Positions 12,801-25,765 of a stretch of DNA of 64,000 nucleotides are shown here, piece by piece. How positions within the stretch are numbered: position 1 is the stretch's first letter; the number at the start of each line of letters is the position of its first letter. Under the pieces are notes generated by a model, which was not told the origin of the DNA, searched no databases, and was given only the letters and a program-made list of their open reading frames with translations. A program made the translations under genes and the position numbers. Source of the DNA: Hanleya hanleyi (taxonomy: Eukaryota > Mollusca > Polyplacophora > Lepidopleurida > Hanleyidae). The DNA lies in NCBI GenBank assembly GCA_036873755.1, contig JAVTVY010017496.1, positions 1-64,000 of the forward strand. Direction: 5' to 3'.

Positions 12801-15076
12801 TATTCAATTTACACCGACTGTATTTGTTGCTCCCAATCACCCAAAAATCGAATTTGTGCCACCTTAAGAGTGGTCGAGATATCTTCCTAATAAATTTATC
12901 TATCTTTCTGTCCAATTTTTGGGCGTTTAAATAGGGGCTGTCATACCCTCCGAGACAGCGCTAAATGGGTATTATCTGCATATATTCAATTTACAAAGAC
13001 TATATTTGTTGCTCCCAATCACCCAGAAATCGAATTTGTGCCACTTTAAGAGTGGGCTAGATATCTTCCTAATAAATTTATCTATATATCTGACCCATTT
13101 TTGGGAGTTTAAATATGGGCTGTCATACCCTGCGAGACAGCGCTAAATAGGTATTATCTGCATATGGTCAATTTGCATCGACTGTATTTGTTGCTCTTTG
13201 TTGCTCTTTGTTGCTCTATCTTTCTAACCAATTTTTTGCCGTTTAAATATGGGCCGTCATACCCTACGAGACAGCGCTAACTGGGTATTATCTGCATAGG
13301 TCAATTTGCACCGACTGTATTTGTTGCTTCCAATTACCCAGAAATCGAATTTGTGCCACCTTAAGAGTGGGCTAGATATCTTCCTAATAAATTTATCTAT
13401 ATATCTGACCCATTTTTGGGAGTTTAAATATGGGCTGTCATACCCTGCGAGACAGCGCTAAATAGGTATTATCTGCATATGGTCAATTTGCATCGACTGT
13501 ATTTGTTGCTCCCAATCACCCAGAAATCGAATTTGTGCCACCTTAAGAGTGGTCTAGATAACTTCCTAATAAATTTAACTATCTTTCTTACCCATTTTTG
13601 GGCGTTTAAATAGGGGCTGTCATACCCTCCGAGACAGCGCTAAATGGGTATTATCTGCATATGGTCAATTTACACCGACTATATTTGTTGCTCCCAATCA
13701 CCCAGAAATCGAATTTGTGCCACCTTAAGAGTGGTCTAGATATCTTCCTAATAAATTTAACTATCTTTCTTACCCATTTTTGGGCGTTTAAATAGTAGCT
13801 GTCATACCCTCCGAGACAGCGCTAAATGGGTATTATTTGCATATGGTCAATTTGCACCGACTGTATTTGTTGCTCCCAATTACCCAGAAATCGAATTTGT
13901 GCCACCTTTAGAGTGGGCTAGATATCTTCCTAATAAATTTATCTATATTTGTGACCCATTTTTGGGCGTTTAAATAGGGGCTGTCATACCCTGCGAGACA
14001 GCGCTAAATGTTGTATTATCTGCATATGGCCAATTTGCATCGACTGTAATTGTTGCTCCCAATCACCCAGAAATCGAATTTGTGCCACTTTAAATGTGGT
14101 CTAGTTATCTTCCTAATAAATTTATCTATCTTTCTGACCCATTTTTGGGCGTTTAAATAAGGGCTGTCATACCCTACGAGACAGCGCTAAATGGGTATTA
14201 TTTGCATATGGTCAATTTGCACCGACTGTATTTGTTGCTCCCAATCACCCAGACATCGAATTTGTGCCACCTTAAGAGTGGGCTAGATATCTTCCTAATA
14301 AATTTATCTATATTTCTGACCCATTTTTGGGCGTTTAAATAGGGGCTGTCATACTCTCCGAGACAGCGCTAAATGGGTATTATCTGCATATCGTCAATTT
14401 ACACCGACTGTATTTGTTGCTCCCAATCACCCAGAAATCGAATCTGTGCCATCTTAAGAGTGGTCTAGATATCTTTCTAATAAATTTAACTATCTTTCTT
14501 ATCCATTTTTGGGCGTTTAAATAGGGGCTGTCATACCCTACGAGACAGCGCTAAATGGGTATTATCTGCATATGGTCAATTTACATCGACTGTATTTGTT
14601 GCTCCCAATCACCCAGAAATCGAATTTGTGCCACCTTAATAGTGGTCTAGATATCTTCCCAATAAATTTATCTATCTTTCTCACCCATTTTTGGTCGTTT
14701 TAAATAGGAGCTGTCATACCCTACGAGACAGCGCTAAATGGGTATTATTTGCATATGGTCAATTTGCACCGACTGTCTTTGTTGCTCCCAATCACCCAGA
14801 ATTCGAATTTGTGCCACATTAAGAGTGGTCTAGATATCTTCCTACTAAATTTGTCTATCCTTCTGAACCATTTTTTGGCGTCTAAATAGGGGCTGTTACC
14901 CTCCGAGACAGCGCAAAATACGTTTTATCTGCATATGCTCAATTTACACCGACTGTATTTGTTGCTCCCAATCACCCAGAAATCGAATTTGCGCCACTTT
15001 TAGAGTGGTCTAGATATCTTCCTAATACATTTATCTATCTTTCTGACACATTTTTGGGTGTCTAACTTGGAGATGC
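3834..15076 (+). repeat. Satellite array, about 182-bp monomer, forward arm
   Basis: About 60 head-to-tail monomers of roughly 181-183 bp. Landmarks in each include GTGGTCTAGATATCTTCC, TTTAAATAGGGGCTGTC, GAGACAGCGCTAAATGGG and TTGTTGCTCCCAATCACC. Each carries a small inverted repeat (GCTGTC...GACAGC) and a GATATC site. Short open frames repeat with the monomer and are not genes. Near 13190-13215 a TTGTTGCTCT word is triplicated at a jump between monomers. Sequence quality or decay is worse at 7940-8770. Confidence 0.95.
5979..12116 (+). repeat. Higher-order repeat in the satellite, about 2.0-2.16 kb
   Basis: A diagnostic monomer variant (TTTCTTGCTCCCAATGA in place of TTTGTTGCTCCCAATCA, or its decayed form, followed by the variant CTTGTTAATA) appears at 5979, 7981, 10138 and 12117. 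Spacings are 2002, 2157 and 1979 bp, about 11-12 monomers. The 10.1 and 12.1 kb copies are nearly identical over several monomers. Confidence 0.75.
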
Positions 15077-15112
15077 CATACGATCCGAGACAGCATCTCC
15101 AAGTTAGACACC
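15057..15112. repeat. Palindrome at the satellite inversion point
   Basis: Two 20-base arms (15057-15076 and 15093-15112) are perfect reverse complements around a 16-base spacer. The arms read GGTGTCTAACTTGGAGATGC and its complement. Monomers to the left run forward and those to the right run in reverse, so this is the head-to-head junction. Confidence 0.9.
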
Positions 15113-18100
15113 AAAAAATGGGTCAGCAGGATAGATAAATGTTTTAGTAAGATATCTAGATCCCTCTAAAAGTGGCGCATATTCGATTTCCGGGTGATTG
15201 GGAGCAACAAATAGAGTTGGTGTAAATTGACCATATCCAGATAACACCCATTTAACGCTGTCTCGGAGAGTATGGCATCTCCAAGTTAGACACCCAAAAA
15301 TGGGTCAAAAAGATAGATAAATGTATTAAGAAGATATCTAGACCACTATAAAAGTGGCGCAAATTGGATTTCTGGGTGATTGGGAGCAACAAATAGAGTC
15401 GGTGTAAATTGACCAAATCCAGATAATACCCATTTAGCGCTGTCTCGGAGAGTATGGCATCTCCAAGTTAGACACCCAAATATGGGCCAGAAAGATAGAT
15501 AAATGTATTAAGAAGATATCTAAACCACTCTAAAAGTCGCGCAAATTCGATTTCTGGGTGATTGGGAGCAACAAATAGAGTCGGTGTAAATTGACCATAT
15601 CCATGTAATACCCATTTAGCGCAGTCTCGGAGAGTATGGCATCTCCAAGTTAGACACCTAAAAATGGGTCAGAAAGATAGATAAATGTATTAGTAAGATA
15701 TCTAGACCACTCTAAAAGTGGCGCAAATTCGATTTCTGGGTGATTGGGAGCAACAAATAGAGTCGGTGTAAATTGACCATATCCAGATAATACCCATTTA
15801 TCGCTGTCTCGGAGAGTATGGCATCTCCAAGTTAGACACCCAAAAATGGATCAGAAAGATAGATAAATGTATTAGAAAGATATCTAGACCACTCTAAAAG
15901 TGGCACAAGTTCGATTTCTGAGTGATTGAGAGCAAGAAATAGAGTCTGTGTAAATTGACCATATCCAGATAATACCCATTTAGCGCGGTCTCGGAGAGAA
16001 TGGCATCTCCAAGTTAGACACCCAAAAATGGGGCAGAAAGATAGATAAATGTATTAGGAAGATGTCTAGAGCACTCTAAAAGTGGCGCAAAATCGATTTC
16101 TGAGTGATTGGGAGCAACCAATAGAGTTGGTGTAAATTGACCATATCCAGATAATACCCATTTAGCGCTGTCTCGGAGAGTATGGCATCTCCAAGTTAGA
16201 CACCAAAAATGGGTCAGAAAGATAGATAAATGTATTAGGAAGATATCTAGACCACTCTAAAAGTGGCGCAAGTTCGATTTCTGGGTGATTGAGAGCAACA
16301 AATAGTCTGTGTAAATTGACCATATCCAGATAATACCCATTTAGCGCGGTCTCGGAGAGTATGGCATCTCCAAGTTAGACACCCAAAAATGGGTCAGAAA
16401 GATAGACAAATGTATTAGGAAGATATCTAGATCACTCTAAAAGTGACGCAAATTCGATTTCTGGGTGATTGGGAGCAACAACAAGAGTCGCTGTAAATTG
16501 ACCATATCCATATAATACCCATTTAGCGCTGTCTCGGAGAGTGTGGCATCTCCAAGTTAGACACCCAAAAATGTGTCAGAAAGATAGATAAATGTATTAG
16601 AATGATGTCTAGAAAACTCTAAAAGTGTCCCAAATTTGATTTCTGAGTGATTGGGAACAAAAAATAGAGTCGGTGTAAATTGACCATATCCAGATAATAC
16701 GCGCTGTCTCGGAGAGTATGGCATCTCCAAGTTAGACACCCAAAAATGGGTCAGAAAGATACATAAATGTATTAAGAAGATACCTAGACCACTCCAAAAG
16801 TGGCGCAAATTCGATTTCTGAGCGATTGAAAGCGACAAATAGAGTCGGTGTAAATTGACGATATCCAGATAATACCCATTTAGCGCTGTCTCGGAGAGTT
16901 TGGCATCTCCAAGTTAAACACCCCAAAAATGGGTCAGAAAGATAGATAAATGTATTAGGAAGATATCTAGACCACTCTAAAAGTGGCGCAAATTCGATTT
17001 CTGAGTGATTGGGAGCAACAAATAGAGTCGGTGTAAATTGACCATATCCAGATAATACCCATTTAGCGCTGTCTGGGAGAGTATGGCATCTCCAAGTTAG
17101 ACACACAAAAATGGATCTGAAAGATAGATACATGTACTAGGAAGATATCTAGACCACTCTAAAAGTGGCGCAAATTCAATTTCTGAGTGATTGAGAGCAA
17201 CAAATAGAGTCGGTTAAAACTGACCATATCCAGATAATACCCATTTAGTGCGGTCTCGGAGAGTATGGCATCTCCAAGTTAGACACCCAAAAATGGATCA
17301 GAAAGATAGATAAATGTATTAGGAAGATACCTAGACCACTCTAAAAGTGGCACAAATTCGATTTCTGGGTGATTGAGAGCAACAAATAGAGTCGGTGTAA
17401 ATTGACCATATCCATGTAATACCCATTTTGCGCGGTCTCGGACAGTATGGTGTCTCCAAGTTAGACACCCAAAAATGGGTCAGAAAGATAGATAAATGTA
17501 GTAGGAAGATACCTAGACCACTCTAACTGTGGCGCAAATTCGATTTCTAAGTGATTGAGAGCAACAAAAAGAGTCGGTGTAAATTGACCATATCAATGTA
17601 ATACCCATTTAGCGCTGTCTCGGAGAGTATGGCATATCCAAGTTAGACACCTAAAAATGGGTTAGAAGGATAGATAAATGTATTAAGAATATGTCTAGAC
17701 CACTCCAAAAGTGGCGCAAATTCGATTTCTGAGTGATTGGGAGCAAAAAATAGAGTCGATGTAAATTGACCATATCCAGGTAATACCCATTCAGCGCTGT
17801 CTCGGAGAGTATGGCATATCCAAGTTAGACACCCAAAAATGGGTCAGAAAGATAGATAAATGTATTAGGAACATGTCTATACACTCTAAAAGTGGCGCAA
17901 ATTCGATTTCTGAATGATTTGGAGCAACAAATAGAGTCTGTGTAAATTGACCATATCCAGATAATACCCATTCAGCGCTGTCTCGGAGAGTATGGCATCT
18001 CCAAGTTAGACACCCAAAAATGGGTCAGAAAGATAGATAAATGTATTAGGAAGATGTCTAGACCACTCTAAAAGTGGCGCAAATTCGATTTCTGAGTGAT

Positions 18101-18984
18101 TGGGAGCAACAAATAGAGTCGGTGTAAATTGACCATATCCAGGTAATACCCATTTAGCGCTGTCTCGGAGAGTATGGCATCTCCAAGTTAGACACCCAAA
18201 AATGGATCAGAAAGATAGATAAATGTATTAGGAAGATATCTAGACCACTCTAAAAGTGTCGCAAATTAGATTTCTGAGTGATTGGGAGCAACAAATAGAG
18301 TCGGTGTAAATTGACCATATTCAGATAATACCCATTTAGCGCTGTCTCGGAGAGTGTGGCATCTCCAAGTTAGGCCCCCAAAAATGGGTCAGAAAGATAC
18401 ATAAATGTATTAGGAAGATATCTAGACCACTCTAAAAGTTGCGCAAATTCGATTTCTGGGTGATTGGGAGCAACAAATAGAGTCGGTGTAAATTGACCAT
18501 ATCCAGATAATACCCATTTAGCGCTGTCTCGGAGAGTATGGCATCTCCAAGTTAGACACCCAAACATGGGTCAGAAAGATAGATAAATGTATTAGAAAGA
18601 TATCTAGACCACTCTAAAAGTGGCGCAAATTCGATTTCTGGGTGATTGGGAGCAACAAATAGAGTCGGTGTAAATTGATCATATCCAGATAATACCGATT
18701 TAGCGCTGTCTCCGAGAGTATAGCACCTCCAAGTTAGAGACCCAAAAATGGGTCAGAAATATAGATAAATGTATTAGAAAGATATCTAGACCACTCTAAA
18801 AGTGACGCAAATTCTATTTCTGGGTGATTGGGAGCAACAAATAGAGTCGGTGTAAATTGACCATACCCAGATAATACTCATTTAGCGCTGTCTCGGAGAG
18901 TATGGCATCTCCAAGTTAGACACCCAAAAATGGGTCAGAAATATAGATAAATGTATTAGGATCATATCTAGACCACTCTAAAAG
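15093..18984 (-). repeat. Satellite array, reverse arm and distinct subfamily
   Basis: About 21 monomers of about 182 bp run opposite to the left arm. They belong to a diverged subfamily: each has GGCATCTCCAAGTTAGACACCC in place of the TTTAAATAGGGGCTGTC region. The array ends at 18984 at nearly the same monomer position at which the forward arm begins. Confidence 0.93.
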
Positions 18985-19146
18985 CGTCTGGTCCGTCATT
19001 CATAATTCAGCCGTCGTCCATTAGGGATATGCGTCCATAATCCGAGACCCTGACATTCCATATTCCATATAACAGTATTAGTACCAAATTCAAAAAGACA
19101 ATCATAGTATACATAAACATAGGCTTATACGTAGCAAACCTGCCAA

Positions 19147-19702
19147 GGACGAAGGCAGGATGCGAAGCGCGAAGTCAGGATGCGAAGGACGAAAGCAGGA
19201 TGCGAAGCGCGAAGTCAGGATACGAGGCGGGATGCGAGGGTGCGAAGCAGAATGCGAAGCGCGAAGTCAGGATGCGAAGCGCAGAGTCAGGATGCGAAGT
19301 GCGAAGCCGGGATGCGAAGTGCGAAGTCAGGATGCGAAGCACGAAGTCATAATGCGAAGTCGCGAAGGCAGGATGCGAAGTTGCGAAGTCAGGTGCGGTG
19401 ACTTTGCGCTTCGCATCCTGCCTTCGCGACTTCACATCCTGACTTCGCGCTTCGCATCCTGGCTTTGCACTTCGCATCCTGCTTTCGCATCCTGACTTCG
19501 CGCTTCGTATCCTGCCGTCCTTCGCATCCTGACTTCGCGCTTCGCATCCTGGCTTCGCCACTTCGCATCCTGCCTTCGCGACTTCGCATCCTGTCTTCGC
19601 GACTTCGCATCCTGACTTCACGCTTCGCATCCTGACTTCGCGCTTCGCATCCTGGCTTCGCCACTTCGCATCCTGCCTTCGCGACTTCGCATCATGCCTT
19701 CG
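19147..19702. repeat. 20-bp minisatellite with internal inversion
   Basis: Units such as AGGATGCGAAGCGCGAAGTC run forward at 19147-19394 and as reverse complement at 19403-19702. The turn falls at AAGTCAGGTGCGGTGACTT. Open frames here (Arg/Ser/Cys-rich) arise from the repeat and lack gene features. Confidence 0.92.
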
Positions 19703-22220
19703 TTTGTCGGTCGAGATTCATTAACACAATGCAGCGATGTCCCTTCTCGGCCATCATACATATGTGATTTGATCAACATGTCAGGTAGGTTCAGTTTGCA
19801 TAAAATTTCTAGACGAAAACACTGATGAAGAAACAGATAATTTAAAAATACTTCCCAAAATATTTTCATATCTAACATAGTCTTTGTTCTAGCAGACACA
19901 ATATAGAATTGTCTTAACTATTTGTCAATTTTGTGTGTTTATTATTTATAGACTTCTGCTGGCAGTCATAAGAACAATTCGTTTCGTGGGGTTTTTATTT
20001 GTGTGGATTTACCGCATGTCAAACATGTTATGGTCGGATTCTCCACAGGACAAAAAACATTTTGATATATGAATTTACTATATTCAGGCAGATTAGACCA
20101 AAGAAGTAACACTTTCCTTTCATCAGCGCCTTAATAGTTTTCAGAAATGAGCATTTATTATCTAATTTATGTGCAAGGGCCTTAGACCACTTACAGCTAA
20201 AATTTATCAAGTTAGTTAACAGTGTGTTTTAACTCACACAGAATCTTGCATATTCAATAAGGTTTTCAGGCTATTCCTCTTAGAAATTGTTTGATTATTA
20301 ACAAAGGAGATGTTGCGGAGTATCTGGTATCAAGCATCTAGCTAATAGGGATTGTTCATGACTGCAATTTTGAGCCATTTTACCAAACAACAACAACGGT
20401 TGGGTAACAAAGGTGTTAAGTCCAGTGTGAAAAATCAAACGAAGAACCAATTTGAGATATGCCTATCGTCATCCACTAGAAAAACTGGACGGGAACTCAG
20501 TCAATAAATATCTGCCCTGGAACTGTATCATGCGTCTGCCCTGGAATTGACTCTGCTCTGCAAACAAATATTGACTCTGCCCTGGAACCATAGCCGCCGT
20601 TAACTCTTTAGCGTTGTAGAGATCGCTGCAATGTGTATTCCCAAAAATATGATGCACAGAATTTCGAATGCTCTCTTCGAATTTGTTTTGCAGCTGTATC
20701 ATCTGTAAGCCACCTGTGCTGTGATCCTTGGATGGATCACATACAAATTGTACATCTCAGTCCACAAACCAGTCGTATCCTTGCCTTCATTGACATACTC
20801 CTCCCCCCCCCCCCTCCGTCCTTGAATGTGGATTCTCTTCAAACACTTCTCCGACGAAGTGGGAATACGTGGTTAAACGCAACATTACAAGGGTAGTGGA
20901 AAAGGATGCCGGAGTACTGACAAGAAGTCATATGACCCCACAGACAAATATACTGACTGTATATTTCTAAAAACATCACAAGAACCAAAACTTGACTCTG
21001 TGATGATTGTATCCCACCCACGTTTTCATTGATGTTGTCGATGTGGACATATGCAATGACATGACCAAACGGCCCCTATAGCTCCCGCTTGAGCGGTATT
21101 AGATACAAATATTTCAGAACGATGATGTATAACCCTATACACAGATTAGTCTTCATCTGTTAAGACAATAATGCACCGTACGCCATGTGTCTGCTCTGAA
21201 GACTGAAACACCTCAACAATTATAGTCTCCATTGCTTGGGAACTTCCTTCCAAATCCGGAAACATTCATTTTGTTGTGGCACACGTTTGGCGGTTTCAGC
21301 TACAGAACAGATGTAACAGTACTTGCTCCGCACTCCTATCTGTAAACGTGTTCCAGTCCTTCCCCCGAAATTAAACGCAACAACACCAAGAGGATTGTAG
21401 CTGTGTTTGAGCGGCCTCTTGGTCTACCCTCCATCACACACACACCAATGTAACTGATGGAACACCATGGCCAATCTCCTCTCCTCGGCCCTACGTTCAG
21501 CCATATCCTAGAACATGCTGACCCTCCAACAAAATCCCCATCTTTTGCTCGATAGATGTGAAATTGGTTTGGCACAGTCTACGTGCTTTAATATGGCCAT
21601 AAATTCATTCAAATGATCCGCACCGGTCCCGGTGTCATGGTTCTCTCCTTCACTACTTTTCACCTTGGGGTTTGTCCTGCAATTCAGAGTCCGAAAACAA
21701 CCGTTATATTGCACTACCGGAAAAGTAGCCAAACCCTTTGCAGGGCCTTCCCCATCTATTTAAAAACCGTTACCTCGGGAAGTTCGTTATGTAAGGATCT
21801 TCAAACCGGGAACATCGCGTGCAATACAGCTTAGCAACAGCAAAAGCCTTCTCCCGAACAGCAATATGCACAGCAATGGAACAATAATGGTTGTTCAAAT
21901 ACTACAGATCAACCAGTCGGACACATGTATATTCAGGTAGCTGAGGCTTAAGTGACAGATTCAACTCATCATGGTTTGTCCATCTCACTGCTTCGACCTG
22001 CCTCGGAAGTAGAAGTCTCCAGTGTGATGATAAGAGGTGAAGAAGTCTCAGTCTGCTCTACAGACGCCACGTGATTTGCTTCAGCTCGTATGTCATTAGC
22101 TGTATTTCTAGTACCAGTACGAAATGACCTTCAACTGGCAATACCGAATTGTCTATATATGCTTGCAGTCTATAATATCATGAAAACTGATGCACTGCTT
22201 GGGAGTTTTCTCAGACACCA
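19703..22220. other. Gene-free stretch
   Basis: No gene is recognised on either strand. Minor features are three spaced TCTGCCCTGGAA words near 20511-20588 and an 11-base C run near 20806. The region is mostly AT-rich single-copy-looking DNA. Confidence 0.45.
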
Positions 22221-22278
22221 TAGCTAAGATTCATAGCGTCTCCCGTTGAGCGAAGAGAGGCGCTATGAATCTTAGCTA
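22221..22278. repeat. Strong hairpin with 18-bp perfect arms
   Basis: TAGCTAAGATTCATAGCG (22221-22238) is followed after 22 bases by its perfect reverse complement (22261-22278). The loop bases TCTC and GAGA extend the stem with a bulge. The function is unknown; a fold-back insertion or a small structured RNA are options. Confidence 0.75.
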
Positions 22279-24100
22279 TAAACATCACTGCTTGTTTAAC
22301 GCTCACCAGACACGTGGTTGTGACAGAAAAAAACAATTATGGATAAAACGACACAACTTTCTTGGACGTACATAAAATACTTTAGTTGGTATAATATAAA
22401 ACAAAATGTGCATGTGCTAAACGCGATAATTGCTTCTAAATTCCGATTCATATGAATATTCATAGTGGGTAAAGGATAGTTGACGTTGGGTCATGTGAAG
22501 TATCCATATCCCTACTGATCGAGAGGCCGATTCACACTTGATTTATACTAGGATATTAAAAGTTTAATAAAGAATCGATGTTAGACTGGCCGGGTTACTG
22601 TTATGCTATCAAAGCAGATCAATGGACTCAACCATACCATTGTACAATTCTATCTAAATGTAGACAGGAATCGCCGGAATCTTGCTGCGTGTGCGGGAAA
22701 ACTGGACTGATACTTAGACACAACTGGCGTAGTCTATCCCGGTAAACAATCGCTCTCTACTGTTGAAGGCGAGCAGGTTTCAACCCGCACCAGCCTCCGT
22801 CAACTCAAGATGACGTAATGAATCTGTAGCACTCACGTCCGTTCTGGTTCTTGTCGTTTTGATTTCGATCTCGATCTATAATCTATTCAATTTGAGTGTA
22901 ATAGATGTTAATTAAATTCACGATACCGTAAAAAAAGCACACACACAGTAGAGTATTGCTGACATGCGTAGGACGTTGGAACAACTGCGCGGACATTTGT
23001 TTAAAATGAAAATTATTAGAAATCTGAAATTTCAGATATTATTTTTATATTTTCTTAAAAATTGTTAGCGAAGATTTTTGATGGCTAATAACTCACAAAC
23101 CGCTACTTTTAAATTCAAGTAATTCAGTTGTTTAAACAGAAGAAAAATGTGACACTAAATTCTAATTTCCCGAAAAAAACAGCTTTCATAAAACATATAA
23201 CAAGTTCTTGTGACTTTATCTGTTGCAATGTAATGGAACAAAACTGATAATGTGTCGACAATATTATCGTTAGGTAGGCTGGAACCTTAATATACTGTAA
23301 ACTACAAGCTGTTGCACGTAATCGTGAGTAGAGTATGACATCGCTGAACGCACCCATGACCCACTATTTCTATCACCTTCTGTCGAAATAGGGTAATATC
23401 GCACAACAAAACATAATATGTGAATGCTCTAGTGACCCTGACACTCAACGACTTATTCAAAAGACTTATTACGTATTCAAAATCCTACCGTCCTGTGATG
23501 TGCCGGCACATGAGAGCACGGCACACCAGAGGACGGGCCAATGCATGAATAGCCTACGAGAGCTCATGATCAGCACAGCTTGCTTCGGGGAGAGCTATTC
23601 AATCGCCTATTAAGTGATTTTCATGGGGAGATAATTGAATTGATGTCGCAACAGAACAGCACAGTATTTTGATTGGTAAAGACTGTGCATTATTCAATTT
23701 GAAACCACTATATATAGGCTACCGGTATGTTAAAACGCGATTCGTCAAAAATAGATTGCAAATCTTTTATTAAATGTTGATATCTTATTGTACGATATAT
23801 TTCAGGAACTGAAACGATCATTTTAAATAATATTAACCACGTATATAACTCCGATATATACTGAAATAAACAAATTTATTTGGAATACGAATTATACAAA
23901 CTGAACAAGAGTTGTGTAGATATATGTAATGTGAAACACTAAGTCGAAAAATTTATTTTACGCAACATTGAATAGGTACATTGTATACAATAGCAAAATT
24001 TGATATACCAGATCATATATAAATTTAATTTGCGACAACAATATTTTACATGTATATACATTATAAACTGAAAAGAAAACCTTGAAATAATATTGATCAC
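22279..24100. other. Gene-free AT-rich stretch
   Basis: No gene is recognised. 23700-24100 is especially AT-rich, with many TATATA words. Confidence 0.45.
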
Positions 24101-25310
24101 TCAATAGCACAAGACTGATAGTTGCATATGTATATGTATTATTACATTATGAACTAAATAGCACAAGAATTCTGTAATTTTACCAATAAAAGCACTAGAC
24201 TGCTGCACAACATAGCACCCAGTAAATAATAATTCTGGATTTTCATTACCATGGTCACAGGCACATGATGGATCTTCTGAGAGATGTCGGGAGTACATAT
24301 GCGCATTTAGCGAGCTACATCCAAGTCTTAACCGCGAATGCACAATCTGCGCTTTGCGTTCACCAAAAAAGATCGTCTTTGGATAGTTTATGACAAAAGG
24401 AAGGGAATAATGTTGATTCACCAATATTTAATTCCAACGAGTTCCACATGCGGATAACCGATGGTGAAATGAGTTCATGTAAAGGGCGGTTCTGGCATGT
24501 GGGATTATAATATCTGTGCTGTTCCGCAGTTGGTACCTAGTTAAATTTGAAATTAACGGGGGTACAAGGGAAGAGAGATAACTAAGAGTGCTTTCGTTAA
24601 CCATTTTGTAAAATAAGCGCAGTTTGTGTCTTTTTCTGCGTACGAACAAGGGTAGAAATCCAGTTTCTTCATACAGGAGAGCATGACTAGTTCCGCGAGT
24701 ACACCCGTTTATAGAGCGCAGTGCATCCAGTTACTCCAGATAACGTCGGCGTAGTCGAAAATGGGAAGAATGAAAGGGGAGTAGAGTTTTTCCAGAGAAC
24801 GCCGAGAGAGTCTGTACTTGAGACTGCGTAGACAGTTAATCATTGTCGACCAGTGTCTGAATATGACAAGACCAACGTGCAGATGACTGAAATGTTAAGC
24901 CAAGATGTTTATGGTGGTTGGTTTCGGCGATAGGTATGTTTCCCAGGTTTAGTGGAGGACCCGGGTCGGGAGAGCTTTTCATTGAAAACAACAGTGCTTT
25001 GATTTTAGCCACACTAAAGGATACTAGCCAGGTTTCAGCCCAAATGTATATTTTTTGCAGAGACGAGTTTAGAATATTGGCAGCAGTAATGGGGTTTTCA
25101 ACTGTTATGACGTGTCATCCGCGAAGAGCCTTATGTTGCATTTGATATCAGTGACGATATCATTCATATAGATGAGGAAAAGTAGAGGACCGGGAACGGA
25201 TCCTTGAGGATTCGCTTGGTGTTTAAGGGACACGAATGTTGCGTGGTGGTCACTACAAAATGGTGATATGATACCAGAATCCAATTCCAGTTGCGTGTAT
25301 TGTCATCAAT
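24101..25310 (-). pseudogene. Non-LTR retrotransposon reverse transcriptase relic
   Basis: On the minus strand, broken frames carry LINE reverse-transcriptase landmarks in the right order. A PQGSVPGPLLFLIYMNDI motif lies near 25170-25210, then LFADDT with the catalytic FADD (complement at 25111-25125). At 24428-24649 is an HKLRLFYKMVN and YLSSLVPP segment, and at 24101-24424 a C-terminal LRLGCSSLNAH and HGNE cysteine/histidine segment. Stops and frame changes separate these pieces, and the endonuclease and N-terminal parts are missing. The motifs fit the Jockey/CR1/RTE-like range; I cannot choose a clade. It is dead. Confidence 0.85.
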
Positions 25311-25669
25311 CCCTGTGTTTATAAATCTGCAGAATTAGTGTATGCCTGGCTGGTGAAGTGTCTTGGTCCGTCTCCAGGGTGCCGTCTGTCGCCACATGGC
25401 TTGGTCGCGCCAGTATCCGTTCTGTGGTGTGCCGTTTTTCCCCTTTGGAACTATACACTTTGCCTAGGAAAATATACGGATAGGTCTTATTTTGGTATAT
25501 TTTGCTGCACAAAATGTGCCGTGTATCTGTTAGATAAATATTATAAAATAATGATTGTTATAAAATTATATGTGACCACGTATACATTTGATTTGATCAC
25601 ATAAAATCAATTTTGAGGTAGATGAGACTTTTAGCGAGACTATAAGACTGCATGACTGGAGAAATCACA

Positions 25670-25765
25670 AATAGAATAGAATAGTTTATTTGCGTAAAAG
25701 TTGTGCCCATCAGGGCTAAAACGCAATCATACATACGTATAAACATGATAAAACATACGTAACTA
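25670..25765 (-). mobile_element. 3' end of a LINE or SINE with ATTCT-type tail
   Basis: On the minus strand the sequence reads GCCCTGATGGGCACAACTTT, then GCAAATAAACTATTCTATTC, ending in a short TATTC repeat tail. A conserved 3' end followed by a microsatellite tail is typical of CR1-like LINEs and their SINEs. It is separate from the reverse transcriptase relic. The 5' limit is not visible. Confidence 0.5.

Noticed and set aside
3834..18984. Recurring 60-130-codon open frames on both strands of the satellite
   Set aside because: They repeat with the 182-bp monomer, change frame between monomers and have no start context or domain.
19160..19664. Arg/Ser/Cys-repeat proteins encoded by the minisatellite
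   Set aside because: A 20-bp unit read in any frame gives such patterns; the inversion and lack of promoter argue against coding.
21336..21834. Overlapping frames near 21.5 kb as a decayed gene
   Set aside because: No recognisable motif and no splice-consistent extension.
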